NCBI RefSeq assembly: GCF_963678635.1
Contig: NC_087069.1
Coordinates: forward strand, 21,525,527-21,589,526
Length of the DNA: 64,000 nt
Reading direction: 5' to 3'
Origin: Symsagittifera roscoffensis
Lineage: Eukaryota > Xenacoelomorpha > Acoela > Convolutidae
This document shows positions 34,990-47,772 of the stretch, one piece after another; position 1 is the stretch's first letter; each line of letters starts with the position of its first letter. A program made the position numbers and the translations under genes. Below the pieces are notes generated by a model. That model did no database searches. It was not told where the DNA came from and saw nothing but the letters and a program-made list of their open reading frames with translations.

Positions 34990-37596
34990 AAATATTAATT
35001 TTTCTCCAACTCTTTTTTCTAGTAATCTCCAATCAGAACATAAACCCTTCCCCCCGCACAGGACCCCAAGATTTTTTAGTAACACATTACGATTGTGAAG
35101 AAAATGAACAAAAAACACTACACAAATATGCAATAAATCAAGTATCACAATGCGAAACAGAACCACAAGCTATAGAAACTACAAATGTAATAGCCACACT
35201 TTATTCAAAAGCCCGAGCAACAACAGTCATATGATATAAATTCACAGCAACATTTTCTGAAAAGAAAGTACATTGTTCACAAGTCTCAAAAGGAAATAAA
35301 AACCGACTTGACCACGAATCATTCTACCAGAGTAATATCGAACGACTTTTGCAGCTCAACCCCGAAGATTGTAAAAACAAGTTACTCAGACTAAATATCA
35401 CAAGAAATAAAAACACAGATAGAAAATTAGTAAATTTCCAAGTTTTTGCAGATTCTGTACATCAAGCAGAACTTGAAAGATATCAAGGACATATAAAATT
35501 AGATGAAAAATACCCATACAACGGTGCACACGGAAGATTAACTTATGACATACACGATAAACACTGGATACCACATATTGGTATAAATGATCCATCAAAC
35601 TGCAAAGCAGACACGAAAAATAAAGGATATCAAGAAATCATGTTTTTCGATTGGAAAATACAACTCGAAAAAATACAACTCACACGCGACTTATCTGACA
35701 ACACAATGATCTATCAAGGAATTAGATTACTTTGTAAAAACGACCAAGGCTATTGTGACCCTACAACACGAACACAAGCAACAATTGTTTGGTTCCCCGA
35801 AGACACATGTACAACATTTCAAGTAGCAAAAATACACGCTCGTATGATAAAATTTCACGAAAAATATTTTTTACAATCAATCCCATATGAACAAGTAAAT
35901 CCATCACGAAAACAAAGTACTAATTTTAGAAACATTCAAAATATAGAAAATAAATTGACACGTTTTCAAATATATCAAGAAACAGAATTTGCATGTAAAT
36001 ACAGAAATCCACTTTACAAAACACAATACTCCGAAATATTAGTTGAATACGAAAAAGGATTCGACATGACCACTGGAAAAGTAAAAATTGACCCTTATGC
36101 CACAGGTCATCCTCTAAACGAAGGAACATCATATATACCAGTTAATTTTCAAAAAAGTAAAGGACAACCTGGTGGACATCTAAAGCCCCATGACACTAGA
36201 AGCACACGTTTACAAGAACTATCACTAATGAATAGTACATATTTCGGTAATATCCACTATGATATTCACTTAGATATGAAACTAGACTATACAATTAGCC
36301 GAATTTTTCAAGAAATGTCACTCTCTCAATTAGAAACACTTCACCAACTATGCGAATTAGAAAGGACACAAATACTACAATCACTTGCATTAGCAGTATT
36401 AAAAATACCCTACGCAGGATATTTACTATCAGGAAATAGATCAAATTTTTTAGACAATGAAGGAAACATTTTATGGTTTTATACCTGTACCAAAAAAGTA
36501 TCACCACTATATGTTTTTAAAGATAAAAGATGCTATAAAAGAATCCCTATCTTTTATAAGAATAAAGTACATTTCGTTGACACACTTTCAAGACGAACCT
36601 ATTTCTGGGATACCGCAGTCCCATGTGGATCAGAAAATAGCCACAATGTAGTACAACTAAACCCTGATGAAGATAAATATTACCTTCTTACCCCATATCC
36701 CACATTAATGCAACCACTCAAAAAATTTTCACCTGAAAGCATTAGAGCTATTACTCGAAACCCAAATATTGACCTACAGTCAATTGGAATATATTCAAAA
36801 TCCGATATCCAACATCACATTAGAACACAACAATTCCAAGAATTATTAACACAAATGGACACTATACAAAGACAATCAATTGACCACAACTTACGCAAAC
36901 TTGCCGAAACAGCAGGATTTGCAGATATTTATACACAAGACTATAGCGGATATTTTAAAGACATAAAAGATTATATATATCTAAACGGTGAAAAATACCG
37001 ACCACAAGATATATCACCTATAAATATTTTCAGCTTTGTTACACTCAAAAATGAAAATCTTGATTTTCTAGGATGGCCCTATTACATCTTAGAAAAATTA
37101 ACTATTTTATACGCAATGTTTAACTTTATAGGATTTCTTTTTTCACTTTTAAAAGGAATCTATAATACATGCGCTATACACACACAAGTAAATAGACAAG
37201 CAAGTGTAGCACGCATACTATTTGCAGGATTTTTTGGAATTTTTTCATCATCAATAAACAAAATTTTTTTAGACGCACAAATAAAAGAATACAGCACAAA
37301 AATAGCAACAAGACAGAACACATATGACGAAGAACATAACAATGTAGAAATAACGCCTACAGCACCACAGTTACCACCCCTACCACATAACCATCCATTA
37401 TCCCTAGTCCCACGAAATTTTCGAAACTTAGCAATAACACACAATCCAAATTTTAGACAAAAACTTATCAAAAAGCCCCATTCAACATGTAATGACACAT
37501 CATTCACTAGATGAAAATACATATGAACAAATTATAGAACAACCCCATACCACCGCTTTTCAATCTCAAAATAATAATTTTTTTAGCCCACGATGA
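34977..37596 (+). pseudogene. env: Envelope-like glycoprotein, element B (one TGA, late frameshift)
   Basis: ATG 34977 begins a clear signal peptide (MYILKILIFLQLFFLVIS). The ectodomain runs about 670 residues with YDC at residues 38-40, regularly spaced Cys, and several N-X-S/T sites (LMNSTYFG, SGNRSNF). Notable blocks are CTKKVSPLYVFKDKRCYKR and TAVPCGSENSHN. Then come a membrane-proximal helix, a transmembrane segment (YYILEKLTILYAMFNFIGFL, near residue 700-725), a second hydrophobic stretch and a Pro-rich tail. Breaks are TGA 35232 (A reads Gly) and one extra base near 37458. The layout and early YDC/paired-Cys pattern remind me of chuvirus-type glycoproteins (class III-like fusion proteins), which retroelements are known to have captured. 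I cannot run a profile search, so this stays inference. No furin-type site is obvious. Confidence 0.75.
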
Positions 37597-39399
37597 GCCG
37601 ACAACTTGGATCCCTACACCGATCAAATTCCCATCCAACCAACCTCAACACTCCAATTACAATAATTCCACTTTTTGCTTTCCCGCCACCCGATTTCCCA
37701 ACCAATAATGTAACATCAGGCATGAATTCAGACACTAATTCACATATCTCAGTTTTATACTCCATTTCACAACTCAATAACCCAGATATTGAAACCCCTG
37801 ATGAATTTGCAGACTCCGAACCATCTCCATCCACTAATTTTCAAACCAACCTCTCAGTTTTTTCAAAACCCCCTCTTCAACCAATCCCACCAAATAACCC
37901 ACTCCCATCCATTTCTACACCCTCTTATGCTTCACAAGTCACCCCAACCTACTCTTCATTTCATTCAGACCGATCATCCAATTCTCCAGAGAATCCCCAA
38001 ATCTCCCAAGAATTAGATAATTTTATCACCCTACAACAACAACCCTTCCACTTTGAAAACCCCACAATAAATCAGATTTCATCCACAATAGAATCACCAA
38101 ACCCACCTACCCCTACACCTTCCTCAGCTTATACCGCATCATTAGCACCATCATCCACATCCACCGAATCATCAAATAGCACTAACAGAACTTATCGCAC
38201 TTTCAAAAGAAAATTCCCAAACCATCCATTTCCAACAAAACCAGGAACAGCCCGTGAATATATTGATCATCCAAATCACACTAACACAAAAGAATTTTTA
38301 GCAATCACCCTACCTTCATTTCCACAATATACTTTGAACACCCCTAACAACACTAACGACACACGTAATTTTGTAGATGAACACGTTTTAATGCCTACAC
38401 TTCATTGGACATCATATTATCATTTTACTAACCCCCTTTGCTTACCTTTATCTAATACTCACATCGATATAGAAAGAAATCAAAATATGCTATATCGACT
38501 CACAACACCACTAACACATAGACAATTTATTTATATAGGATATTAAAAGTTACTAAAAACATACACTGCACCCCGAGCTAACGAATACACACTAGAATAT
38601 TACGATCACAACATCATCCGAGCTAACCAAGACCAATTTTTAGATGATGATCGTTTCGCTAACCCACAAATCACAGAAAAATTCTTCATAAAAACACCAT
38701 ATGTATTTACACTCAATATATTTGATCGCAAATTCGACCACATCATTTCTGAAGCACTAACCGACATGCAAGCTTACGAAAGTTTTAAAGAAAAATTTCA
38801 ATTATTTTCACTAACCTTCAATTTCCTTGCACCACAAGAACGCAATTTGCACTGCTCACACGATATCATGTTACGCACTAAACAAACCCACATATACATA
38901 TTATCGCTTCATACAAAATCACTTTGACCTACACACTCCATCAAGACAACCACACCACCGATTTCAATTTATTAACTCTAAATACACATCACCATTTTTT
39001 CTTAACTTCACATATTGCATCAAAGATACTAACCTTCATGGTATTCTTCGCAATTATGATCCCATAACCCAATGGTATATTTTTTGTCCCATCACGAAGA
39101 CCTTCAACGCAGAAGAATCCAGACCCTTCCTTATCCCACACGAATTTATTCAACCTATAGAAATCCCGATATTAGAATTCATCCACAATACTAAATATAA
39201 TCACAAATTATATAATCTCATCCAAAACACACCTTATGAGTTTGCAGTTGGCACTGAAGAACTAAAAACTATTAAAGCACTTCAATTGCTTTGGCCACTG
39301 CTTCAAACTAAAAACATCATTCGCATACTAGCAAAATTACTAACAAACTCCGACATAATCCACGACATCTTCCCCCACGGTTTTTTCCCCGACGACTAA
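37593..39399 (+). pseudogene. 3' ORF downstream of env, element B
   Basis: ATG overlaps the env TGA (ATGA), as in A. Breaks: TAA 38544 (A reads Lys) and a 2-nt loss near 38890; past the loss the frame is open to TAA 39397. N-terminal Ser/Pro/Thr-rich region, conserved C-terminal region with HPNHTNTKEFLAITLPSFPQ and LHWTSYYHFTNPLCLPL. A-B differences in the C-terminal half are mostly at third positions. Family unknown; it could be a late accessory, matrix-like or regulatory protein. Confidence 0.65.
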
Positions 39400-41326
39400 C
39401 AGGTAAGTATAATTTATTATATTCTTCACTAATAAATTTAAAATAAATACTAACCATTCTTATCCATGTCTTATTCAGATTTTTAGTCTTCATCCCACGA
39501 TCATCTGTAAGAAACACAAAAGAAAAATAAAAAATAGAAAACTTCTTCAAATTCTTCAAAACTCAATTAATATTTTGCACTAGATAAATTCAATAAAAAT
39601 CATACCAATGCAGTAAATTAATTTATAAATTGTTTCCCCACAAGCATTAAATCTAATAATGATGAAAGTTTGTAACTTAATTTTTCCCAAAAACTAGCAG
39701 TAAAATTGAAATTCTATGTAGTAAATTGATAAGAGGAAAATGCAGTACTAATCTTTTGATATTTCCATACACTCGCACAAAAGTTCTATCCACACTCCCA
39801 CAGCTCGCCCACGAAGAATTGTTTAAATAATGAATTTCAGTTTCAAGCTTTCACACTCAACAACTCTAACACACGATAACACGTTTCAAACTTTCCTTTA
39901 ACCCGGTTGGAAAGGAATTATATACTAAACAAAACTAACCAATGCAGCTTACTAAACACCACAAATCATAAAATAACAGCATGACTAAGAAAAGGAAACC
40001 AACGGTACCCAAACCGGATTAACCCAGTTTAAAACTGGATAATTTATTCTTTTGAAGACTATTATAAAGTCTAAGAAAGAAATAATAAAACACAAAAAAG
40101 TCGAAAGACAAACCCATATCAAAAACAATTTGATTTTTGAAAAAAGGACACAACCAACGAAACATAAGAAAAACCACAATAAACCCAACATAAAAAGTTA
40201 TCACATAACAGGACCTCTCACAGAAACCGCACGAAATCATACTCCCACTCCTGGCCTAACCCACCAGAGAGGACGTCCTGAGCATGCTCTATAGCCGGCC
40301 TAACCCACCGCGCTACATCCACGCTTTGTGACCACACAAGAATTCTATCCAAACTCGCACAGCTCGCCCACAAAGAATTGTTTAAAATAATGAATTTCAG
40401 TTTCAAGTTTTCACACTCAACAACTCTAACACACGATAACAAGTTTCAAACTTTCCTTTAACCCGGTTGGAAAGAAATTATATACTAAACAAAACTAACC
40501 AACGCAGCTTACTAAACACCACAACACATAGAATAACAGCATGCCTAAGAAAAGGAAACCAACGGTACCCAAACCGGATAAACCCAGTTTAAAACTGGAT
40601 AATTTATTCTTTTGAAGACTATTATAAAGTCTAAGAAAGAAATAATAAAACACATCCACGCTTTGTGACCACACTTCTATTTTTAATAAGAGGTACTCAA
40701 GGGTGAGTAACTCTTCAAAATAACCGAACTAAAACAAATAGCTTTTGTGAAAACAACTAACCAAAATCATAATTAAAACACCGAACTAATAAAAATTTTA
40801 TAGAATATAAATTATAATTTGCAGTATATAGATCAGCATACAACACCAAAGACGAACATCCAAAGACAAAATGACCTCACTACACTCGAAAAAGAATGGC
40901 CAACCACAATCAATATGCCGTCCACAATCACAACTCAAAGGATTTAGAGTACGACTTGACTTCGCAGAAAAGGACTTCATTGAATTAGACCAATGACCAC
41001 CTCGATGTTCAAGTATACGTACAGATCCGAGTAACCAGGCATCCCCTCCACGCACAATCTCCACGCCATTCCCAGACTAGGTTGAACACAAAAGAAGTTT
41101 TCTAAATGAAACAGAAAAACCTGTCATAGCCAACCATTCTGGAATCAGATTTGAGTTTGTTGCGAAAACCCAGTCGTTGTCATGAGAAGACACAACGATT
41201 GATCCTGGAACTTCTCTAACAGGAGAACGCAGAAGAAATATGATGTTCGCCAAATACCAACGTCCATCATCCATCCTTTAAATTGCAGAAAAACTATTCT
41301 AAAAAACTCTGTAAAACCCGGATGGG
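39400..41326 (+). other. 3' region of element B
   Basis: Starts with the donor-like GTAAGT at 39403. It contains two copies of a block of about 320 bp (about 39776-40093 and 40336-40660). The second is almost identical to A 17889-18210, while the first is diverged; an unrelated insert of about 220 bp lies between them. It then continues as in A, with the region antisense to 40798-41274, and ends GGATGGG before the LTR. Confidence 0.55.
40094..40335 (-). repeat. Possible tRNA-derived SINE insert
   Basis: Absent from A. On the minus strand it begins TAGCGCGGTGGGTTAGG, which resembles a tRNA A box, and GGTGGGTTAGGCC recurs about 50 nt on. It ends in T-rich DNA. A clear B box was not found, so the SINE call is tentative. 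Confidence 0.3.
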
Positions 41327-41736
41327 TGGAACCTGATCTAAACTACATTTTTTGATTGGATAAATTAGATATTTTACCACTGTAAAGTATTTAATATTAA
41401 CCAATCATGATCCATCTAACTAACAACCCACTTATTTGTAAGTGCTGAAATTACTTGTAGTTTCAGCACCAGAGAGATTTCAATTTAACTTCGAAATTAG
41501 TTGCCTCTCCAAGAGAACTTCAGCAGCCGCAATAAACCAGTATACCCTAGATCTATTGAGCCTAGCAGAGACTAGTTAAACAACCTGAGACTAGATAGTA
41601 TAAGAGTAAGATTAGGATCGGTGTTAGACTAAGAATTTGCACGAATCTATCCGGCCGAAAATAAGATAGCGTGACGAGCAGACGGTGTACCCTATCCGAA
41701 ATTACTCTATGAGTTAACCACATTGGACCTAACTCA
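41327..41736 (+). repeat. Element B 3' LTR
   Basis: 410 bp, direct repeat of 22938-23347, followed by TTAT. The hairpin at 41442-41469 has one mismatch on the other arm from that of the 5' LTR. Confidence 0.95.
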
Positions 41737-42639
41737 TTATTTCTCGTTTTTGATTATCGGGTAAACAGGGGTCTTTTTAAGATCGGACTGCTTCATTCTA
41801 AGTGATCCTGATAATTTTTTTTCTTTAGCATAAATTGGATAATTTTTTAATGGAAAGTGGGGGCATTAATCGATCGGATTTTATGGGCTTTTGTTCAGGG
41901 TTATTGAGAAAGTTTGAAAGTTTGAGATCATTTTGGTTTGAGTTGTCAAATATGAAGATTGTAACGTTTTTTACCTGGAGGTCTTCGAGTTACAGATATA
42001 GATCTGGTTCAAATTTATAATAGATTGTTTAGTTGAACTGTGTTGGTGAAGAAAAGATTGAAAGAAGATGGTCAATGAATTGACGAAATTTCTCAGAAAC
42101 AGAGTTAAGAAATGTGTGTCATCAAAATGAAGAGAGGGTTTAATAAAACATAAATTAGATAAATGTTTTCAATCATCACAGATTTGATGGAAAATGTAGA
42201 TATTGAACTTCTCAATTTTTTAGAACAGATTTAATTCTGATTTCATTTTTCTTCAAATGGATCGTGGAAATCTACTTTTTTCAAAATATTTGATTGTGGA
42301 ATGAGTGTTTGGTAACTTTTTGTAGATTGATTTCCAAGTCAAGAAAATTGGCGTTGTAATATTTTTTCTTCTATGTGATTATTTTCCCTGTAATTTGCGT
42401 TTTATTTATTGTAGTAAATTAGATATACAATGCCGTGGTTTAATTTTCTGTGTACGTAGATATTTTCTTCAATCAGATGAGCGTACAGAATCTGGAGTGT
42501 TTGGATTATTCATAACTGGTATTGTTGCAACCATGTGGAGTCCACTAATTTAAATAACTGAGTTAATGCTCTAAGGGTTTTTTTAAGTGATATGGTAAAA
42601 GATTATTTCCGTGTTGTTGATGATTTCTTTATTAGTTGA

Positions 42640-43510
42640 TTAATCAATTTATATGTGACATCACAAGCTTTTTTGATTATCAGATAAGATCCTTTTCGTA
42701 GTGGCTGTGGTTTTTTGGATATCCTTTTATGTATTGCAAAACTTTAATACGAGTACAAAAGATCCAGGTTTTAAATCGGAAGCTGGGTTAATACGTAAAT
42801 TTTTTATGATTGGATGTTTTGGCTCAGTAACAGTTTTTTCGCGCTTTTTTATCTCCGTTTCGAATCCATTCGGTATTACTAGAATCCATACGGAGAATAA
42901 TTTTACAGTTTGCGTTAATCATTTCTAATTTTCGTGGTTTTTGTTACTAACCGTTTCATAAGATGATAAGGAGAATTGTAGTAATTTGCAAGTTATATGC
43001 TAGTGTAAATAGTTTTTCATCTGTTGACCATTCTGTTTTTTTTAATCATTTCCGTTAATATTACATCTTAGAAATTCCTGCTGTGAACAATTCATGCTTT
43101 CAAATAGTCCATTTGTCCATGTGACATGTGAAGTGCTTGTTTTGTGTTTGATATTAGTTAGATGACATTGTGTTATATTTTCAATTTGAATAAATCCAGT
43201 GCCATTGTCTATGACAAAGGTTTCGGTTAATCCAATTTTTGACATACAGTGTTTTTAAAGCGTTGTGTATGCATAATAAGCATTACAGCGTGGTACTGAA
43301 CTTATATAATGCGTGAATGCATCTACTATTAACGTAATGTAGATGTGTCTTTCTGAGGTTGAAGATATTGGACCTTTTTGTGTCAAATGAAAATCGGTGA
43401 TTAAAATATAGAATTTGTTCTGTAAAGTCTTGTTTTTCTGCTATGTGTCTTTGATGCAAAAATGGTTTATCTAATTGACATGTGAGACAGTCGTTATATA
43501 TTTCTTTCAT
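42640..43510 (-). pseudogene. Integrase remnant of element C
   Basis: Zinc-finger end with NDCLTCQLDKPF (43283-43510); core with VIDNGTGF and TWTNGLFESMN (43042-43245), keeping Asp and Glu of the DDE triad; C-terminal module near 42700 where FVLVLKF matches FVLIPNF of A. Several frameshifts separate them. Confidence 0.8.
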
Positions 43511-44179
43511 TGGTGCAATTGGGAATGCATTTGGTGCATTTCGGAAGAAAAAAATTCAATAAAACTCTCATAAAATCTTTCTGAACCAATATATTCTTTC
43601 ATGTTTGAGGAATGCATATTATAAAAAGAGGAAGGCATATTTGAGGAATGCATGTTCGATTGTCAATTTGACTGTTTTGGTTAAAAAAAACTCGAGTTTT
43701 GTATGCGCTAAGGCAATAGCGTCTATAGGTTCGTTCAAATCGAAATTTTTGTTCATTGTCAACTTCTTATGTTCCTGCAAGATTTATTGTTTCTATTGAA
43801 TCTTGTTTCTCGATTATTGGAAAGGTTTTTAATTCTGTGTGGTTTTTTCTTATGATTCTTTGTTTTGGTGTTATTCTTTATCCATAAAGAAAATGGATAG
43901 GTTAAAACTTGTGGTTACCTGTTAGGTCTGTTTTATAATGAATCTTTTGAAATTCCAGATAGAGCGGAAATTGTTGAAAATTATTGATTTCTTTATTTTT
44001 TGAGTCCATTTTACTACGCCTTTGCATTCTAGTCGTGGTGATGTTTCTTGGAAAAAGCCTTTTTTTCGGCGGAATTTCAACAGTCTTTTATGTTAGTATT
44101 TCTAACGTTGTGTTTCGACTTAGTGTATCAGGTAGGACAATTTTTTCCCTGCCATCCAAATTATGTGTAGAATAGAAAA

Positions 44180-45092
44180 CTCATTAAAATTAATTGAAGC
44201 ATGTATACTTTGTGTTCTGGATTTAGTTTTTGTGTAAACAGAAATATTTTTGGCTTAAGATCTGTTAATTATAATGCTGCATGTTTTCATTCAAAGCTTC
44301 AAAAGTCGTATTCTGTTCATGTTTATATAACACGTGTACTTTCTCTAATTAATGTGGATAGTCGTAATTCGGCCTGAGTGAACACTCTTGCAGAAATAAA
44401 TTTGCGCAAATGAGGCTCATTTTATCTGTTACTTGATGAGATTGTATGAGTGCGGTGCCTTTCTCAAAAATTGAAGGCGTTACGCAGAGCTTAAAAAGGT
44501 TGTCTTAATTGGGAATTGTGTTTGAGGTTTGTTCACTCATTAACGTTTTGAATTCATCAATCCTTTTACGCTGTTTTAATGCCTATTTGAAATTATTTTC
44601 TAGGCGTATTATAATACAAATTTGTCTGAGGGAGAATTGCAGTTTACTAATACTTACTTATTTATTTAAAAAAATTAATATTTCGAAAATTTTTTTGATT
44701 TTGTCTTTTTTATGTTGGTTGCAATTTATAAATTGCGTTGATTCGTGATTTTAAGGGTGTTATGTTTTTTCGAATTTACATGTCCTAAAAACTGTACTCG
44801 AATGAGGAAAAAAATAACTTGCCTAGGGCAGCTTTCATGTTTTCTGCTTGCAATATCTGACTATAGTTTTCTAAAATGGTAAGCACTATGTCTATTTCTG
44901 TGGTTGGATGATTACATCGTCGACAAACCTGATAAATTGTTTGTTTAGAATGAGAAGGTAGAAAATTTTGCTCATGAATGCCGTGAAAGTGGCTGGACCG
45001 ATGAAAATTCCATTGAATAGTCGGTTCAATTCGTTTTGTCGATGTCCGAAAACGAACTGCGTTAACATTCGTGGTTGTTTGTCTAGGGGCAA
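44180..45092 (-). pseudogene. RT and RNase H remnants of element C
   Basis: 44892-45092 matches RT from MPLDEQSRRLTQFV through the catalytic box, here FVDD in place of YLDD. About 44180-44270 matches the RNase H region around KPIIFLFRQKSNPNHRVY. The DNA between is shifted and partly deleted. Confidence 0.8.
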
Positions 45093-46310
45093 TGGATTAT
45101 ATACGCTTTAATATCAGCTGTAGTGTAGTATTAACCAGTAATTTGTGTGAGTAGTCTTGGTATTGGTTCTATTGGCCAGCTAAACTGTGATTCATCTATG
45201 AGGGATTCAAGGGACCTTGCGACGCGCACTAATTTGAGTGATTAGCTTTTTGCTAGTATAATATATGGGTGGATCGACTTGTTACCTTTTGGTTGTTAGT
45301 TTTTGTTGTATGATTAAGATATTTCGTATATCTCAAAAATTTCTGAAAGTTGTTTTACTTGTTCCTGTAAGTGTAAAGAGACTTTAAAAAATGCGCGTTG
45401 CTTCTTAAAAACTGCTTCTAATTTTAGTGGAAGATGTAGTGGTGAAGGTATTTTTCCTGCACCAAACTTTGTTAGGGCCATACGTCAGGTTATTCAAACA
45501 AAAAAGTTGCTAATTCATTAAAGACAGCTTGCTGTTTTTGTGAATGCTGAAATTTTATGTATTCAAAATTGTTTGGTGTTCCAGTGTGTGTTTTGAAATT
45601 TGAATTATTGGTTCAAAATAAGGCGTTTTTTTGTGAATTCATCTGTTTTTTTTTGTTGGTTTGCTGATTTTTTTCTTGACTTATAATTCATCATTGAATA
45701 TAGTAGAAATACAAATATATAACACTTTTAATATATTTTTTCACTATATGCTGTTTCATCAACTGGTTGTAGTGTGACATTGTATCCTAAGAGTCCTAGA
45801 GGAAGTGTGATTTTATATGGAAAAAAATTTCAAATGCGTGGAGTTCAAGGTCGTCGGACATTGTAATTTTTCTTATTTCATTACTGACAGAAAGACTCGA
45901 AAAAAATGACGAACTGGTCTGATTCCAAGATCGGTAGAAAAATTTAAATTGTTAGTAGAAATTTGCAAGTTTGGATTGTTGTTATTGATTGTAAATACCA
46001 TTTGACTATAGTAGAAAAGTCACGTGACTTGAAATATCACGTGACGTTACTCTTTTTTTATTTCAATAATGAGTATTTGAAAAACTCTCGGAACGGTGGT
46101 TTTGTGATTTTGGTATTTTCGGCATGCAATATTTTTTATATACCGTTTGGTGACCTAGAAAACTTAGGAGATCGATTATTATAGCTGTTGTTTCTATATC
46201 TATAACTTGAATTATCACGTGTTGTTATTATTGTTTTTATTTCTATAATGAGTATTTGAATATTTCTGGGAACGGTCGTTTGAATTGTTTCGGCTAACAT
46301 TTGGGTAGTT

Positions 46311-47772
46311 TCAAAAACGATTGCTTGAATAATTTTTGTTAGGATTATTCAAATAGTTTCCTGAGAAGTCATTTGAATATTTTTGGTTTCTACTATATGA
46401 ATGCAACCGATATATGTTTAATTTACAAATAATATTTCGATTGGAGTTTGGTCTTGGATAGTTTGATCTTGGATAGTTTGGTCTTGGATAGACTATTTTG
46501 GCTATTTGAACGACTGAATCTATGCTGAGGAGTGTAAACTGAGTTTTCTTTTTTTGAAGAATTTCCTCAAAAATTATTATATTATGGTAATTTTTTTCTG
46601 TTGCAGTTATAGTTAGATAGTAGTGGTTTTCCTGAGCTGTTTTTACTTCGTATTCTTTTGTTTCCTGGCCTTTATTTTTTTTCATGTATCGAAAAAAAGA
46701 TTTGTTTTCTTCTTTTTGTTTTGATTGTCGACTTGATTTGACAATTTGATTGTGGTTGCGACTTGTTCTAGTTTGTCTTGTAGTTTCAGAAAATCAATGT
46801 CTGGTTCACAGATAAACGAAGGATGTGATGCTCTTTTCTCAATTGCTGTTGTTGATAATTTTTGTGTTAAGGTCATTAGAATTTCGGTCATTTTTAACTT
46901 TGTTAGTGTCTGTTTCTTATGTTTGTTTGGAGAAAATGGTTAAGTTTGCTTCTTATGAATTATGTTTGCTTCTTGAGTTTGTTTCAAGTATATGCTTTTT
47001 TACAAGTTTTTTTTGTCCCTACAGCAAGCTGTTTCTCTGTTTCGTTATGTAGTCTGCGGATTTCGTTACAGAGAACTCTTTGTGGTTGTTTGTTCCTTTC
47101 TGAATCGAACATTTTTGAAAAATCTTGTTTAAAACGTTTCCATTCTGTGAAAATTTCTTTTGATTAAACTGAAACCATTTTTGATTCGCTCCTTCTAGAA
47201 AAATTTGTAATAATGATGTTCGTCTGTGAACTCAATTTTGGTGTTGAGAAATTTGCCGTGACAGCATTTACATAGTCTTCGACTGAGTAATCAGGATCTG
47301 TTCCTGTGAAAATCTTGAGGAGTTTGTCTGATGAGATTAATGATCCACCCATGAGGTATGGATTCTTCGTCATTTAAAGTGACGATGAAACCATATTGGG
47401 TAAATCAGTGGAATTTGTAAGTTGATTTCGACATTTTTCATGTTGTTGCAAAAACTATGGTAGTGGTATTTCTCAATTTCTCATTGTTTCAGATTGATAA
47501 CCTTGAGTAATTACTAGGTTTTGTGATGAGAATTTTCGGTTTGTTGGCCTAAAACTTTTAAAATTCGAATCTCTGGTTTTTTTGTAATTGATTTCTCGGT
47601 TGATCTCATATGGGGCAAAAATATCTGGTTGATATATGTTTGTCTTTTTCATAAATTTTACCTTCTGGATAATTATTTTGTTCGGGGGTTTAAAATTGTT
47701 ATTGATTACTGTGCAAATAATCTGAGAATATTTCACGTTGTTTTTTTTGGAAGAATTTATAGTTTTGAACAT
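46311..47772 (-). pseudogene. Gag remnants of element C
   Basis: Three frames match A gag: 47473-47772 (QPDIFAPY block), 47164-47373 (NPYLMGGS, FTGTDPDYSVEDYVNAVTAN) and 46682-46891 (KRASHPS...EPDIDF). An Asn/Arg-rich tail at 46311-46685 contains short repeats YPRPN/YPRSN. The zinc knuckle is not recognisable. Confidence 0.8.

Larger units (their letters stand above)
22938..41736 (+). mobile_element. Element B: second 18.8-kb copy of the same element
   Basis: Same architecture as A, with 410-bp LTRs, TSD TTAT (22934-22937 and 41737-41740), and an insertion point inside element C. My count of LTR mismatches is roughly 15-20, so B is older than A. Lesions: one base lost in gag near 25013, one gained in pol near 30925, TAA 31610 in integrase, TAA 34864 in ORF-P, TGA 35232 and a late frameshift in env, TAA 38544 and a 2-nt loss near 38890 in the 3' ORF. 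Unlike A it keeps gag-pol as one frame and the integrase core intact in length. Confidence 0.95.

Noticed and set aside
42701-42928. Several plus-strand frames of 60-82 codons in 41800-48550
   Set aside because: They lie opposite recognisable gag/pol remnants of element C and are chance frames in T-rich DNA.
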